From Sinomonas albida (GTDB lineage: Bacteria > Actinomycetota > Actinomycetes > Actinomycetales > Micrococcaceae): a stretch of 64,000 nucleotides of DNA. The stretch is taken from positions 62,001-126,000 of the forward strand of contig NZ_SWDW01000007.1 of the NCBI RefSeq assembly GCF_004919045.1. Reading direction: 5' to 3'. Position numbers and translations under genes: made by a program. A model generated the notes under the pieces. The model worked only from the letters and a program-made list of their open reading frames with translations. It was not told where the DNA came from and made no database searches. Below are positions 1 through 9,244 of this stretch, piece after piece (the first letter of the stretch is position 1; the number at the start of each line of letters is the position of its first letter).

Positions 1-1
1 G

Positions 2-100
2 CTCGGGCCCGACCACGAGGGGCTCATCGGGACGGTGCGGAACGTCGGCTACCGGCTCACCCTCACCCGGCTCAGCGAGGACGAGCTCAGCGAGGCGTAG
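2..100 (+). CDS. Response regulator, C-terminal fragment (winged-helix DNA-binding domain)
   Basis: Only the last 32 codons are in the window; the gene starts upstream of it. The translated tail contains GTVRNVGYRL, the typical recognition-helix/wing ending of OmpR/PhoB-type output domains, followed by an acidic tail and a TAG stop. In the family this part binds DNA after the N-terminal receiver domain is phosphorylated. A winged-helix regulator just before mshD and ppk is, as I recall, a common arrangement in Micrococcaceae, but which regulon it controls cannot be read from this fragment. A strong terminator follows 50 bp downstream. Confidence 0.75.
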   Translation, partial: LGPDHEGLIGTVRNVGYRLTLTRLSEDELSEA

Positions 101-150
101 GCCTCCGGCGCTGAACTGCCCGCGGCCCGGGATATGCGGCCCGAGACGTG

Positions 151-188
151 ACGAGGGTCCCGCACCGTGCTCGGTGCGGGACCCTCGT
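151..188 (+). terminator. Perfect 17-bp hairpin terminator
   Basis: A perfect inverted repeat has arms at 151-167 (ACGAGGGTCCCGCACCG) and 172-188 and a 4-nt loop. No T-run follows, as is usual for intrinsic terminators of high-GC actinobacteria. It ends the upstream regulator transcript and isolates mshD. Confidence 0.8.
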
Positions 189-348
189 GCTGCGAGGCCT
201 GGAGCCTCGATCTGTGGAGGACATACGGGTCGAACGTATCGAGGCCACCCCACTGGTGGATCCCCCTCGCGCGGCTAAGCCGCGGTCATTCACTGTACAC
301 GTGCACGTCCCGGACCGCCAAACCCGCCCGCGCCGCGGGCGCATTCGC

Positions 349-354
349 TAGCCT
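349..354 (+). promoter_or_regulatory. -10 hexamer of a likely leaderless mshD promoter
   Basis: TAGCCT fits the actinobacterial TANNNT -10 box and ends 6 nt before the ATG at 361. Transcription would start at or next to the start codon. No Shine-Dalgarno sequence is present in the gap. Confidence 0.5.
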
Positions 355-360
355 TGCTTC

Positions 361-1344
361 ATGACGAGCGCTTATCCGCAGGACTGGCCCGCCACCGTCG
401 TCGAGGGTCGCGTTCCGCGGTCCCTGTGGACGGAGATCGAATCCCTGCTCGCCGCGGCGGAGGACTCCGACGGCAACCCGTCGCTCTCGGAGCAGACCAC
501 GGTGCTCCTGCGCTCGCCGGAGACGCGCTCGGAGGAGATCGTCACGGTCGCCGTCCACGCGCTCGACGACACTTCGGGCTCGTCGGCGCCGGAGGACCTC
601 GCGGGGGTGGCCGCCATTGCGTTCCAGCCGGACGGCGCCGGCGTGGTGGAGCTTGCGGTCCACCCGACGTACCGCAACCAGGGGGTCGGCGTGCGGCTCG
701 TCGAGGCGATCAAGGAGCTCCGGGGCCCCGCGGGGCACGAGGGCCTCACAGCCTGGTCGCACGGCAACCACGAGGCCGCCGCAGAGCTCGCGGCACTGTA
801 CGGCTACGTGCCGCTCCGCGAGCTCTGGAAGATGGTGCTCGTGCGCCACGCGGAGGGCCCCGCCCCCACCCTGCCGGACGGCGTCACGATCCGCACGTTC
901 GAGCCGGGCCGCGACGAGGACGCGTGGCTCGCCGCGAACCATGCGGCTTTCGCCCACCATCCCGAGCAGGGCGCGCTGCGACGCAGCGACCTCGAGGCGC
1001 GCATGGGCGAGCCGTGGTTCGATCCCGCGGGCTTCTTCCTCGCGGTGGACGACGGCGGCCGGATCCTCGGCTTCCACTGGACGAAGGTGCACCCAGCCCA
1101 CGGCGAGCACAAGGCGGTCGGCGAGGTGTACGTGGTGGGCGTCGACCCGTCGGCGCAGGGCCGCGGCCTGGGCCTCGCGCTCACGTTGACTGGGATCGAC
1201 TATCTCCACAGCAAGGGGCTCAAGACGGTCATGCTGTACACGGACGCGGACAACTCGGCCGCGGTCGCGCTCTACCGGAAGCTCGGCTTCACGCTGTGGG
1301 ACAAGGACGTGCTCTACGGGCCGGCTGCGCCGGCCGGCGCCTAG
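361..1344 (+). CDS. mshD: Mycothiol synthase (MshD), tandem GNAT acetyltransferase
   Basis: MshD transfers an acetyl group from acetyl-CoA to Cys-GlcN-Ins, the last step in making mycothiol, the main low-molecular-weight thiol of Actinobacteria; it is cytosolic. The 327-residue product carries two GNAT domains. The N-terminal one contains HPTYRNQGVGVRL near residues 101-113, and the C-terminal one contains VDPSAQGRGLGLAL and an ending DADNSAAVALYRKLGF. The length fits the family (roughly 300-330 aa). The ATG start is chosen because it lies 6 nt after a TANNNT hexamer. It is transcribed in the same direction as ppk, 106 bp downstream. Confidence 0.93.
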   Translation: MTSAYPQDWPATVVEGRVPRSLWTEIESLLAAAEDSDGNPSLSEQTTVLLRSPETRSEEIVTVAVHALDDTSGSSAPEDLAGVAAIAFQPDGAGVVELAVHPTYRNQGVGVRLVEAIKELRGPAGHEGLTAWSHGNHEAAAELAALYGYVPLRELWKMVLVRHAEGPAPTLPDGVTIRTFEPGRDEDAWLAANHAAFAHHPEQGALRRSDLEARMGEPWFDPAGFFLAVDDGGRILGFHWTKVHPAHGEHKAVGEVYVVGVDPSAQGRGLGLALTLTGIDYLHSKGLKTVMLYTDADNSAAVALYRKLGFTLWDKDVLYGPAAPAGA

Positions 1345-1350
1345 AGCGGC

Positions 1351-1365
1351 TGGGCCCTCGGCCCA
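1351..1365 (+). terminator. Short hairpin after mshD
   Basis: TGGGCC-CTC-GGCCCA forms a 6-bp stem just past the mshD stop codon. It is short and has no T-run, so it may only attenuate transcription into ppk. Confidence 0.3.
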
Positions 1366-1450
1366 TCAGCAATCTATTGGACAAGGTCTATCCGTCTCGC
1401 CGCCCTAGTAGGCTGGACCCGAAGGATCTGAGAGCGTCTGCGGAGGAACA

Positions 1451-3748
1451 GTGACCGAAGCCAGCAACGAGAGCACCGCAGCAATGGCGCCGGAGAATTC
1501 GGAGGCCGACCGGGGAGTTTCCACGAGGACGGCACCGCGGCCGGCGGTCGTGACGCCCGTGTTCGGATCGTCCGAGGTGCCTGCGTCCCGCGCCACCGAG
1601 GATCGGATCGACATCCCGCAGTTCCTCCCGAGCCCCTCGCCCGAAGGCGAGATCGGGCCGGACCGGTTCTTGGACCGCGAGCTCAGCTGGCTCGCGTTCA
1701 ACGCCCGGGTTCTCGAGCTCGCCGAGGATCCCGACCTGTTCCTGCTCGAGCGCGTCAACTTCCTCTCGATCTTCGCCTCGAACCTCGACGAGTTCTTCAT
1801 GGTCCGGGTCGCGGGCCTCAAGCGCCGCATCGCCACGGGTCTCGCCGTCCCGTCCGCGGCCGGCCTGAGCCCGCACGAGGTCCTGGACCAGATCAGCCAG
1901 GCCGCCCACGAGCTCCAGGAGCGCCATACCCGGGCGTTCGCGGATCACATCCGCCCGGCCCTCGAGGAATCGGGCATCAAGCTCGTCTCCTGGGCGGATC
2001 TCGGCGAGGCCGAGCACGAGCGCCTCAGCACACTCTTCGCGGAGCAGGTCTTCCCCATCCTCACGCCGCTCGCGGTCGACCCGGCCCACCCGTTCCCCTA
2101 CATCTCGGGGCTCTCGCTCAACCTCGCCGTCGTGGTGCGGAACCCGGTGAGCGAGAAGGAGCTCTTCGCCCGGCTCAAGGTGCCGGACCAGCTCCCCCGC
2201 CTCATCTCGGTCGACGGTCCGCGCGCCGGGAACGTCGCGGGCCGGCTCGCGCGCTTCATCCCGCTCGAGGACCTCATCGCGGTCCACCTCGACCAGCTCT
2301 TCCCGGGCATGGAGGTGCTCGAGCACCACACGTTCCGCGTGACCCGCAACGAGGACCTCGAGGTCGAGGAGGACGACGCCGAGAACCTCCTCCAGGCGCT
2401 CGAGAAGGAGCTCCTGAGGCGGCGCTTCGGCCCGCCCGTGCGCCTCGAGGTCACGACCGACATCAACCCGAACATCCGCGCCCTCCTGGTCCGCGAGCTC
2501 GGAGTCGAGGAGTCCGAGGTCTACTCGCTCCCAGCCCCGCTCGACCTCCGCGGGCTGTCCGTGATCGGCGGGATCGACAGGCCCGAGCTGCACTACCCGA
2601 AGCAGATCGCGCACACCTCGAGGTTCCTCAACGAGTCGGAGACCGCGAAGGCCGCGAACGTGTTCGCCGCGATGCGACGGCGCGACATCCTCCTGCACCA
2701 CCCGTATGACTCGTTCTCGACGTCCGTCCAGGCGTTCCTCGAACAGGCCGCGTCGGACCCCAAGGTCCAGGCCATCAAGCAGACCCTCTACCGCACGTCC
2801 GGGGACTCCCCGATCGTCGACGCGCTCATCGACGCCGCGGAGGCCGGCAAGCAGGTCCTCGCGCTCGTCGAGATCAAGGCCCGGTTCGACGAGCAGGCCA
2901 ACATCTCGTGGGCCCGCAAGCTCGAGCAGGCCGGCGTGCACGTCGTGTACGGGATCGTGGGGCTCAAGACGCACTGCAAGCTCTCGCTCGTGGTCCGCCA
3001 GGAGAACGACGGGCTCCGCCGCTACAGCCACATCGGCACCGGCAACTATCACCCGCGCACTGCCCGCTACTACGAGGACCTCGGCCTGCTCACGTGCGAC
3101 GAGCAGGTGGGCGAGGACCTCTCGAAGCTCTTCAACCAGCTCTCGGGCTACGCCCCGAAGTCCACGTTCAAGCGCCTCCTCGTCGCGCCGCGCTCGGTCC
3201 GCTCCGGCCTCATCGACCGGATCGAGACCGAGATCAAGAACGCCCACGCAGGGCTGCGAGCGCGCGTCATCATCAAGGTCAACTCGATGGTCGACGAAGC
3301 CATCATCGACTCGCTCTACCGCGCGTCGCAGGCCGGCGTGAAGGTGGACATCGTGGTGCGCGGGATCTGCTCGCTCCGACCGGGGGTGCCGGGCCTGAGC
3401 GAGAACATCACGGTGCGCTCGGTCCTGGGCCGGTTCCTCGAGCACTCGCGCGTGTTCGCGTTCACGAACGGCGGGAACCCGGTCGTGTACATCGGCTCGG
3501 CTGACATGATGCACCGCAACCTGGACCGCCGCGTCGAGGCGCTCGTGCAGCTGCGGAACCGCGAGGACATCGCCGACCTCTTCTCGCTCCTGGACCGCTA
3601 CCTCGACGACGACACCGCGAGCTGGCACCTGGACAGCACGGGGACGTGGACCCGGCATCATCTCGACGAGGAAGGCCGGCCGCTTCAGGACGTCCAGTCG
3701 TGGCTCCTCGCCTCCCGGGCACGCCAGCGGTCCGTGGCCCTCCGGTGA
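1451..3748 (+). CDS. ppk: Polyphosphate kinase 1 (PPK1)
   Basis: PPK1 reversibly polymerises the terminal phosphate of ATP into inorganic polyphosphate. The 765-residue protein has the four-domain PPK1 layout; its N domain begins near [19 protein letters not shown]. The two phospholipase-D-like C-terminal domains show the catalytic histidines: His508 in [11 protein letters not shown], the expected autophosphorylated residue, and His665 in [10 protein letters not shown]. About 70 residues at the N-terminus are a low-complexity extension, as is usual in actinobacterial PPK1. The GTG start is preceded by GGAGGA at 1442-1447. The stop codon overlaps a possible GTG start of the next gene, so the two are probably translationally coupled. 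Confidence 0.96.
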   Translation: MTEASNESTAAMAPENSEADRGVSTRTAPRPAVVTPVFGSSEVPASRATEDRIDIPQFLPSPSPEGEIGPDRFLDRELSWLAFNARVLELAEDPDLFLLERVNFLSIFASNLDEFFMVRVAGLKRRIATGLAVPSAAGLSPHEVLDQISQAAHELQERHTRAFADHIRPALEESGIKLVSWADLGEAEHERLSTLFAEQVFPILTPLAVDPAHPFPYISGLSLNLAVVVRNPVSEKELFARLKVPDQLPRLISVDGPRAGNVAGRLARFIPLEDLIAVHLDQLFPGMEVLEHHTFRVTRNEDLEVEEDDAENLLQALEKELLRRRFGPPVRLEVTTDINPNIRALLVRELGVEESEVYSLPAPLDLRGLSVIGGIDRPELHYPKQIAHTSRFLNESETAKAANVFAAMRRRDILLHHPYDSFSTSVQAFLEQAASDPKVQAIKQTLYRTSGDSPIVDALIDAAEAGKQVLALVEIKARFDEQANISWARKLEQAGVHVVYGIVGLKTHCKLSLVVRQENDGLRRYSHIGTGNYHPRTARYYEDLGLLTCDEQVGEDLSKLFNQLSGYAPKSTFKRLLVAPRSVRSGLIDRIETEIKNAHAGLRARVIIKVNSMVDEAIIDSLYRASQAGVKVDIVVRGICSLRPGVPGLSENITVRSVLGRFLEHSRVFAFTNGGNPVVYIGSADMMHRNLDRRVEALVQLRNREDIADLFSLLDRYLDDDTASWHLDSTGTWTRHHLDEEGRPLQDVQSWLLASRARQRSVALR

Positions 3749-3750
3749 CC

Positions 3751-4725
3751 ATGACGGAACAGCCCCCGCCGGTTCAGGAGGAAGACGTCATCGAGGCCGT
3801 CGCCGTATACGCTGCCGGCGCCTTGCCGTGGCGCCTCCGCTCGGGCGAACTCGAAGTGCTCCTCATCCACCGGCCGCGGTATGACGACTGGTCCTGGCCG
3901 AAGGGCAAGCTGGACCCCGGCGAGACGATGCCGGAGTGCGCGGCGCGCGAGGTGTGGGAGGAGATCGGCCTCGACGGTCGGCTCGGCATCCCCCTCCCGA
4001 CCACGCAGTACCCCGTGGCCGCCGGCCTCAAGTCCGTCCATTACTGGGCACTCAAGGTGGGCCAGTCCGACGTCGTCAGTCCGGATGGGACCGAGGTGGA
4101 CTCGACGCACTGGTGCGGCGTGGACGAGGCGGCCACGCTGCTCACGAACGAGAACGACGTGGTGCCGCTGCGCTGGCTCTCCGAGGCACACCGCCGCGGA
4201 GAGCTCGACACGCGTCCCATCATCCTGCTGCGCCACGCGAAGGCGAAGCCGCGCGGCTCGTGGAACAAGGCCGAGGGCGATCGCACGCTCGCGGCCTCGG
4301 GCGTGCGGCAGGCCGCCGCGGTGGGGCGGCTGCTGCAGGTGTGGAACCCGGAACGAGTCGTGACGAGCCCGTGGCGGCGCTGCGTCGACACGGTCCGCCC
4401 GTACATCGCGGCGGCGAACGGCAAGGTCAAGGTCAAGCTCGACGAGAAGCTCACCGAGGCGTCCTACAGGCGCAAGCCCGACCGGGCCGCGGCCGCCGTC
4501 GACCGCCTCTTCGACAAGTCGAAGGGCGCCGTGCTGTGCACGCATCGCCCGGTGCTGCCTACGCTGCTCAGGGCTTTCGCGCACCGCTGCGTGCCGGGGA
4601 TCGCGTCCGAGCTCCCCACCGAGGACCCGTACCTCACGCCCGGGGAGCTCATCGTCTTCCACGTGGCTTTGACCGGCACGCCCCGCGTCGTGGCCACGGA
4701 GCAGGTCAAGCCGTTCGAGGACTAG
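3751..4725 (+). CDS. mutT1: Nudix hydrolase fused to a histidine phosphatase (MutT1-like)
   Basis: This is a two-domain, 324-residue protein. The N-terminal Nudix domain has a textbook Nudix box from Gly52 to Leu74 (GKLDPGE...REVWEEIGL), which binds metal for pyrophosphate hydrolysis. The C-terminal half is a histidine-phosphatase domain starting with ILLRHAKAKPRG near residue 157; the RHA triad carries the phospho-accepting His. Mycobacterial MutT1 has the same architecture and removes 8-oxo-(d)GTP and some diadenosine polyphosphates, so sanitation of oxidised nucleotides is the likely role. The location after ppk is conserved in related genera as far as I know. An in-frame GTG at 3745 overlaps the ppk stop and is an alternative start. 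Confidence 0.9.
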   Translation: MTEQPPPVQEEDVIEAVAVYAAGALPWRLRSGELEVLLIHRPRYDDWSWPKGKLDPGETMPECAAREVWEEIGLDGRLGIPLPTTQYPVAAGLKSVHYWALKVGQSDVVSPDGTEVDSTHWCGVDEAATLLTNENDVVPLRWLSEAHRRGELDTRPIILLRHAKAKPRGSWNKAEGDRTLAASGVRQAAAVGRLLQVWNPERVVTSPWRRCVDTVRPYIAAANGKVKVKLDEKLTEASYRRKPDRAAAAVDRLFDKSKGAVLCTHRPVLPTLLRAFAHRCVPGIASELPTEDPYLTPGELIVFHVALTGTPRVVATEQVKPFED

Positions 4726-4756
4726 CGAGTCTCCTCCATCCGCCTCCCCACGCCGT

Positions 4757-4762
4757 TAGGCT
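4757..4762 (+). promoter_or_regulatory. -10 hexamer of a likely leaderless thyA promoter
   Basis: TAGGCT ends 6 nt before the thyA ATG at 4769, with no Shine-Dalgarno sequence between. The geometry is the same as for mshD and several other genes in this window. Confidence 0.5.
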
Positions 4763-4768
4763 AGATGC

Positions 4769-5599
4769 ATGCCCATCCCGACCCGCATCGCCACGGCCTA
4801 CGAGGACCTTCTCCGGGACGTCCTCGACCACGGAGCCCACAAGTCGGACCGCACCGGGACGGGCACACGCAGCGTGTTCGGGCGCCAGATCCGCTTCGAC
4901 CTCGCCGACGGCTTCCCGCTCGTGACCACGAAGCGCGTGCACTTCAAGTCCGTCGCGGTCGAACTCCTGTGGTTCCTGCGCGGCGATTCGAACGTGGGCT
5001 GGATGCGGGACCAGGGCGTCACCATCTGGGACGACTGGGCGGACGACGACGGCGAACTCGGCCCCGTCTACGGCGTCCAGTGGCGCTCGTGGCCCACGCC
5101 GGACGGACAGCACATCGACCAGATCTCCGCGGTCATGGAATCGCTCCGGGCCAACCCCGATTCCCGCCGGCACATTGTCTCGGCGTGGAACGTCTCGGAG
5201 CTCTCGAAGATGGCCCTGCCCCCGTGTCACGCGTTCTTCCAGTTCTATGTGGCGCCCGAGGAGAGCGGGCCGGGCAAGCTTTCGTGCCAGCTGTACCAGC
5301 GCAGCGCGGACATGTTCCTGGGCGTCCCGTTCAACATCGCCTCGTACTCGCTCCTCACGCACATGATGGCGCAGCAGCTCGGCCTCAACGTCGGCGAATT
5401 CGTGTGGACCGGCGGGGACTGCCACATCTACGACAACCATGTCGAGCAGGTCCGCGAGCAGCTCTCGCGCGAGCCGTATCCGTACCCGAGCCTCCGGATG
5501 ACGCGGAAGCCAGAGAGCCTCTTCGACTACCGCTTCGAGGACTTCGAGGTCGTGGGCTACGAACACCACCCGACCATCAAGGCCCCGATCGCCGTATGA
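4769..5599 (+). CDS. thyA: Thymidylate synthase (ThyA)
   Basis: ThyA methylates dUMP to dTMP with methylene-tetrahydrofolate, which is oxidised to dihydrofolate. The 276-residue protein keeps the family landmarks: the phosphate-binding region SDRTGTGT (residues 26-33), the catalytic Cys153 in [10 protein letters not shown], the substrate motif [18 protein letters not shown], and the C-terminal APIAV. The length is close to the Escherichia coli enzyme (264 aa). The stop codon overlaps the folA start (ATGA), which couples the dihydrofolate-producing enzyme to the reductase that recycles it. Confidence 0.97.
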   Translation: MPIPTRIATAYEDLLRDVLDHGAHKSDRTGTGTRSVFGRQIRFDLADGFPLVTTKRVHFKSVAVELLWFLRGDSNVGWMRDQGVTIWDDWADDDGELGPVYGVQWRSWPTPDGQHIDQISAVMESLRANPDSRRHIVSAWNVSELSKMALPPCHAFFQFYVAPEESGPGKLSCQLYQRSADMFLGVPFNIASYSLLTHMMAQQLGLNVGEFVWTGGDCHIYDNHVEQVREQLSREPYPYPSLRMTRKPESLFDYRFEDFEVVGYEHHPTIKAPIAV

Positions 5600-6159
5600 C
5601 GGTCGAGGCGCAGGGCCCAGCGACCCCGCAGGATGCGAACTCGACGGCCGGCGTGGGGCTCATCTGGGCGGAGGCGCACGGCGGCGTGATCGGCCAGGCG
5701 GGGACGATGCCGTGGCACGTTCCCGAGGACATGCGGCACTTCGCGTCCGTCACGAAGGGCCATCCCGTGGTCATGGGCCGGAAGACGTGGGAGTCGATTC
5801 CGGAGCGCTACCGGCCGTTCTCCGAGCGCACGAATATCGTCGTGACCCGCCAGCAGGGCTGGGAGGCGGACGGCGCCGTCGTCGTCCATGCGCTCGAGGA
5901 CGCCCTCGCGGAGGCGAGGCGCGCGCCCGGAGGCCTGCGGACGTGGCTGATCGGCGGCGGCGAGCTGTTCGCGCAGGCCCTCGCGCTCGGCGACGCCAAC
6001 GTCGCTGTGGTGACGTTCCTCGATCTCGACGTCGACGGCGACGCGTTCGCCCCCGCACTCGGCGACGAGTGGACCACCGCATGGACCGAGCCGGCCGACG
6101 GCGCGTGGCTCGAGTCGAGCAGCGGCGTGCGCTACCGCATGGCGGTGTACGCGCGATGA
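5596..6159 (+). CDS. folA: Dihydrofolate reductase
   Basis: DHFR reduces the dihydrofolate released by ThyA back to tetrahydrofolate with NADPH. After a variable 20-residue leader, the protein shows [29 protein letters not shown], abbreviated here by its key parts: the Met20-type loop region, the PW pair, and the acidic folate-binding residue in [14 protein letters not shown] and WLIGGGELF are the NADPH-binding motifs. The product is 187 residues. The ATG overlaps the thyA stop, and its own stop overlaps the next gene start, again as ATGA, so three genes form a tightly coupled operon. Confidence 0.95.
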   Translation: MTVEAQGPATPQDANSTAGVGLIWAEAHGGVIGQAGTMPWHVPEDMRHFASVTKGHPVVMGRKTWESIPERYRPFSERTNIVVTRQQGWEADGAVVVHALEDALAEARRAPGGLRTWLIGGGELFAQALALGDANVAVVTFLDLDVDGDAFAPALGDEWTTAWTEPADGAWLESSSGVRYRMAVYAR

Positions 6160-6809
6160 CAGAAGCCGACGAGCAGGGCCGCGCCGACGAACAGGACTAC
6201 CCGGAAGAGCTAGGGTTCGGCTTCGGCGAGATCCTCGCGCTGCTCTCGGTGCACGGCGGGGAGGCCGCGGCCGGGACCGCCGAGCTGCTCGGGCTCGAGG
6301 ACTACACCGGGCTCCCGGAAGTGCTGGCAAGCGGCGCGTCCTCGCTCGTGGCGCGCGGCTACGCGCATGTGGGGTCCTCTGCCGAGCTCACCGTCGACGG
6401 GCCGATCGCCGGAATCGCCGCGGCCCTCGGCGGCGCCGAGCGCCGCATGGACCTCCGGCTCGAGGCCCCCGGCTTCTCCGACCGGATCCTCCTGCTCGAG
6501 GCGCCGGGCATCGCGATCCTGCTCCGCCCGCGCGCTTACAGCACGTGGTGGGCGCTCCCCCAGCGCACCGACGTCGGGCCGGCCGAGGCCACGCTCCTGC
6601 TCGTGCAGGGCCACCTCGACGAGCACCCGGAGGGCCGCGTGCTCGTCGAGCGGCACGAGGTCGGGCAGGGCTACGCGCTGTCCGTGCGCCGCGCGGACGA
6701 CGGCGGCTGGCTCCTGGGTGTTCGGGTCCCCGGTGCCGAGGACTCGCCGGAGTCACCGGGCGACGCGGAGACCCTCCTCACCGCGCTGCGAGCGGTACGC
6801 AACGACTGA
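6156..6809 (+). CDS. Conserved hypothetical protein in the thyA-folA operon
   Basis: I do not recognise the family. The 217-residue product is acidic, rich in Ala, Gly and Leu, and has no signal peptide, membrane segment or cysteine cluster. It has an acidic first 20 residues, then alternating hydrophobic stretches such as [16 protein letters not shown] that look like the beta-strands of a compact soluble domain. The ATG overlaps the folA stop, so the gene is translated with thyA and folA, and a hairpin terminator follows. Co-transcription hints at a link with nucleotide or folate metabolism, but this is only guilt by association. Confidence 0.75.
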   Translation: MTEADEQGRADEQDYPEELGFGFGEILALLSVHGGEAAAGTAELLGLEDYTGLPEVLASGASSLVARGYAHVGSSAELTVDGPIAGIAAALGGAERRMDLRLEAPGFSDRILLLEAPGIAILLRPRAYSTWWALPQRTDVGPAEATLLLVQGHLDEHPEGRVLVERHEVGQGYALSVRRADDGGWLLGVRVPGAEDSPESPGDAETLLTALRAVRND

Positions 6810-6810
6810 C

Positions 6811-6835
6811 GCCGCGAGGCGCTCAGTCTCGCGGC
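6811..6835 (+). terminator. Hairpin terminator of the thyA-folA operon
   Basis: GCCGCGAG (6811-6818) pairs perfectly with CTCGCGGC (6828-6835) around a 9-nt loop, immediately after the stop codon of the preceding gene. Confidence 0.6.
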
Positions 6836-6926
6836 CGGGGGCGTGCTGCGGAGAGCGCGGATCGGCCGATGAAGTGGATGCCCGATCGCGTGAAGTAACG
6901 CACAGGGCGCCCGAGCGGGCCTTCCG

Positions 6927-6932
6927 TAGAAT
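6927..6932 (+). promoter_or_regulatory. -10 hexamer upstream of asd
   Basis: TAGAAT ends 7 nt before the asd ATG at 6940. A weak GAGGG lies within the short gap, so a leaderless or near-leaderless transcript is likely. Confidence 0.5.
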
Positions 6933-6939
6933 AGAGGGC

Positions 6940-8079
6940 ATGACTTCTTCGGTGGGCTTTGTCGGCTGGCGCGGCATGGTTGGCTCCGTGCTCATGGAGC
7001 GCATGCAGGACGAGGGCGACTTCGCCTCGATCAACCCCGTGTTCTTCTCGACGTCCAACGCGGGCGGCGCTGCGCCCGCCTTCGGTGGTTCCGCCGGCGG
7101 TGACGCCGGCAAGCTCGAGGACGCGTACGACGTCGAGACCCTCGCCAAGCTGCCCATCATCGTCACGGCGCAGGGCGGCGACTACACGAAGAAGGTCCAC
7201 CCGCAGCTTCGTGCCGCCGGGTGGGACGGCCTGTGGATCGACGCGGCATCGACGCTGCGCATGAACGACGACTCGATCATCGTGCTCGACCCCGTCAACC
7301 GAAAGGTCATCGACGAGGGCCTCGCGTCCGGCATCAAGGACTTCATCGGCGGCAACTGCACCGTCTCGTGCATGCTCATGGGCCTGGGCGGCCTGTTCCG
7401 CAACAACCTCGTCGAGTGGGGCACGTCCATGACGTACCAGGCCGCCTCCGGCGGCGGGGCGCGGCACATGCGCGAGCTCATCGCCCAGTTCGGGACGATC
7501 CACGGCGCGGTGTCCGCGGAACTCGACGACCCGGCATCGGCCATTCTCGAGATCGACCGCAAGGTGCTCGCGGCCCAGCGCGGCGGCGTCGACGCGACGC
7601 AGTTCGGGGTGCCGCTCGCGGGCTCGCTCATCCCGTGGATCGACGCCGACCTCGGCAACGGCCAGTCCAAGGAGGAGTGGAAGGCCGGCGTCGAGACGAA
7701 CAAGATCCTCGGCACGCGCACCGGCGGCGAGATCAGCCCCGTGATCATGGACGGACTGTGCGTGCGCATCGGCGCGATGCGCTCGCACTCCCAGGCCCTC
7801 ACGCTCAAGCTCCGCGAGGACCTCTCGGTCGCTGAGATCGAACGGATCATCGACGCGGACAACGAGTGGGCCCATGTGGTCCCCAACGAGAAGCAGGCCT
7901 CGATGGACCAGCTCACTCCCGTCGCCGCATCGGGCACGCTCGACATCCCCGTGGGCCGCATCCGCAAGCTCGAGATGGGTCCGGAGTACGTCTCGGCCTT
8001 CACCGTGGGCGACCAGCTCCTGTGGGGCGCGGCCGAGCCGCTCCGCCGCATGCTCAAGATCGCGACCGGCACCCTCTAG
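6940..8079 (+). CDS. asd: Aspartate-semialdehyde dehydrogenase, Escherichia coli-like subtype
   Basis: Asd reduces aspartyl phosphate to aspartate semialdehyde with NADPH, the branch point to lysine/diaminopimelate, threonine and methionine. The 379-residue protein opens with [18 protein letters not shown], the dinucleotide-binding loop of the enterobacterial type. The catalytic cysteine is Cys140 in [17 protein letters not shown], and [26 protein letters not shown] and [15 protein letters not shown] are also conserved. These blocks resemble E. coli Asd far more than the shorter Asd usually described in Actinobacteria. A perfect palindrome follows the stop codon. No lysC gene is adjacent. Confidence 0.95.
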   Translation: MTSSVGFVGWRGMVGSVLMERMQDEGDFASINPVFFSTSNAGGAAPAFGGSAGGDAGKLEDAYDVETLAKLPIIVTAQGGDYTKKVHPQLRAAGWDGLWIDAASTLRMNDDSIIVLDPVNRKVIDEGLASGIKDFIGGNCTVSCMLMGLGGLFRNNLVEWGTSMTYQAASGGGARHMRELIAQFGTIHGAVSAELDDPASAILEIDRKVLAAQRGGVDATQFGVPLAGSLIPWIDADLGNGQSKEEWKAGVETNKILGTRTGGEISPVIMDGLCVRIGAMRSHSQALTLKLREDLSVAEIERIIDADNEWAHVVPNEKQASMDQLTPVAASGTLDIPVGRIRKLEMGPEYVSAFTVGDQLLWGAAEPLRRMLKIATGTL

Positions 8080-8083
8080 GCCC

Positions 8084-8105
8084 CTGGCCGGCGGCCGCCG
8101 GCCGG
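8084..8105 (+). terminator. Palindromic hairpin after asd
   Basis: The 18-bp sequence GGCCGGCGGCCGCCGGCC at 8086-8103 is perfectly palindromic, and the flanking C8084/G8105 pair extends it. It lies 6 bp after the asd stop codon. Confidence 0.6.
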
Positions 8106-8113
8106 AGTTGCTG

Positions 8114-8151
8114 CCCTGGGCCGCATCTGCTTCCCTAGGCCGCATCTGCTT
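8114..8151. repeat. Two adjacent 19-bp tandem repeats
   Basis: CCCTGGGCCGCATCTGCTT at 8114-8132 is followed directly by CCCTAGGCCGCATCTGCTT at 8133-8151, with one mismatch. The second copy forms the left end of the longer flanking repeat at 8138-8185. Confidence 0.85.
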
Positions 8152-8185
8152 GGCGGATCCGGCAAGGACAAGCGGCTCAGGGCAG
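8138..8185. repeat. Left copy of a ~48-bp direct repeat flanking the AbiEi-like gene
   Basis: The segment starts GGCCGCATCTGCTT and ends in GGGCAG. It aligns without gaps to 9245-9292, the right copy, with about three quarters of positions identical. Both copies have the same orientation and bracket the gene at 8195-9151. Confidence 0.65.
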
Positions 8186-8194
8186 TAATTGCGG

Positions 8195-9151
8195 CTACGC
8201 GGAACGCTTGGTGGCGCGCGCGATCGCGGCCTCGATCCGGCGCTGAACCTCCAGCGGGCGGTCCAGATCGGACCACCGGAGGCGGACGAAGACCCAACCC
8301 TGCTCCATGAGCAGCGTCTCCCGGCGGCGTTCAGCGATGAGCGCTTCCGGAGTGGGCCCGTAATCGGTGTATTTCCCTTCCCCGTCAAACTCGATGATGA
8401 CCATGATGGTCGGCCACGCCAGGTCGGCTCGGTATAAACCAGCCGGGGTGGGTATCTCGAGTTGCGCGACGGGGCGCTCGAACCCGAGTCGCTGCAGAAG
8501 CAGCCGAGTTCTGGTTTCGCCCACAGATTCGGTCAGCGGTTCGAGGGCATCGAGCACGGAAAGCGCGCGACGGCGGCCCCTCATCGATCCTGCCTCCACC
8601 TCGTGTCTGACGGATTGCAGGTCCAGCCCGCGCTGCAACGCACTGTCACCGATCACAGCGGCCTGTTCCAACGACAGGAATCGCGCGCAGTCGGCGACAG
8701 TCCGCGAGAGTGAAGTCACCTTGAGCTTCCGCCCTCGCCGCACGACGACGACGATCTCCGCGTCGACGAGTCCCAACTGGTGCGATGCCGTGTCGGAGGC
8801 GCGGCTAGCGTTTGCGCCTGAGTACCCAGTGGCCACGTGGATTGCTGGACCGGTATTCCAGACCGAGCAACCGTGCAGGGTCGCGGCGCTGTTGAAGCAG
8901 TAGATCGCGGAGCCGTCCGTCCCCTCGATGTGAGCGTCAAGCCGTGCCTCGTCCTTGCACCACGGCGCCAACTCGTGCCACCGATGGGCCGGGATATACG
9001 CGCCGCGGCGCAGCCGCATGATCGCGCCGGTTCGAACCCCTTGAGTCAGGAGTCGATCATCGATCCCGGCCGCTCGCAAGCCTCCCGTTGAGACGACGTC
9101 GGTCTGGGGCCATTTTGCGGCCAAGAGGGCCTTGGCGGTGCGAGCTTCCAT
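8195..9151 (-). CDS. AbiEi-type winged-helix protein with C-terminal endonuclease-like (DUF559/Vsr-type) domain
   Basis: The 318-residue protein has two recognisable parts. Residues 1 to about 60 resemble the winged-helix antitoxin domain of type IV AbiEi proteins (TGGLRAAGIDDRLLTQGVRTGAIMRLRRGAY, here abbreviated: a helix-turn-helix followed by R-R-G-A-Y). The last 120 residues look like a PD-(D/E)XK endonuclease fold: ADLAWPTIMVIIEFDGEGKY supplies the acidic residues, and GWVFVRLRWSDL is the typical end of DUF559-like domains. No AbiEii toxin partner lies nearby. Such stand-alone proteins are, to my knowledge, common in Micrococcaceae and of unknown function. The ATG at 9151 begins MEARTAKALLAAKW; related repeats flank the gene. 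Confidence 0.8.
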   Translation of the reverse strand: MEARTAKALLAAKWPQTDVVSTGGLRAAGIDDRLLTQGVRTGAIMRLRRGAYIPAHRWHELAPWCKDEARLDAHIEGTDGSAIYCFNSAATLHGCSVWNTGPAIHVATGYSGANASRASDTASHQLGLVDAEIVVVVRRGRKLKVTSLSRTVADCARFLSLEQAAVIGDSALQRGLDLQSVRHEVEAGSMRGRRRALSVLDALEPLTESVGETRTRLLLQRLGFERPVAQLEIPTPAGLYRADLAWPTIMVIIEFDGEGKYTDYGPTPEALIAERRRETLLMEQGWVFVRLRWSDLDRPLEVQRRIEAAIARATKRSA

Positions 9152-9244
9152 GGCCCGATCGTTGCGTCTCGCGAGCAGGCACCGCAACGCTCGACCTCGA
9201 CATGTGGATAACCCAAACCCGCGACCGCCGCATGTCCTTGCGTG

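Noticed and set aside
1388-3661. 757-codon minus-strand open frame across ppk
   Set aside because: It is an antisense shadow of ppk in G+C-rich DNA: the residues are mostly Arg, Glu, Asp, Val and Leu with no domain motif, and ppk on the plus strand has clear catalytic motifs.
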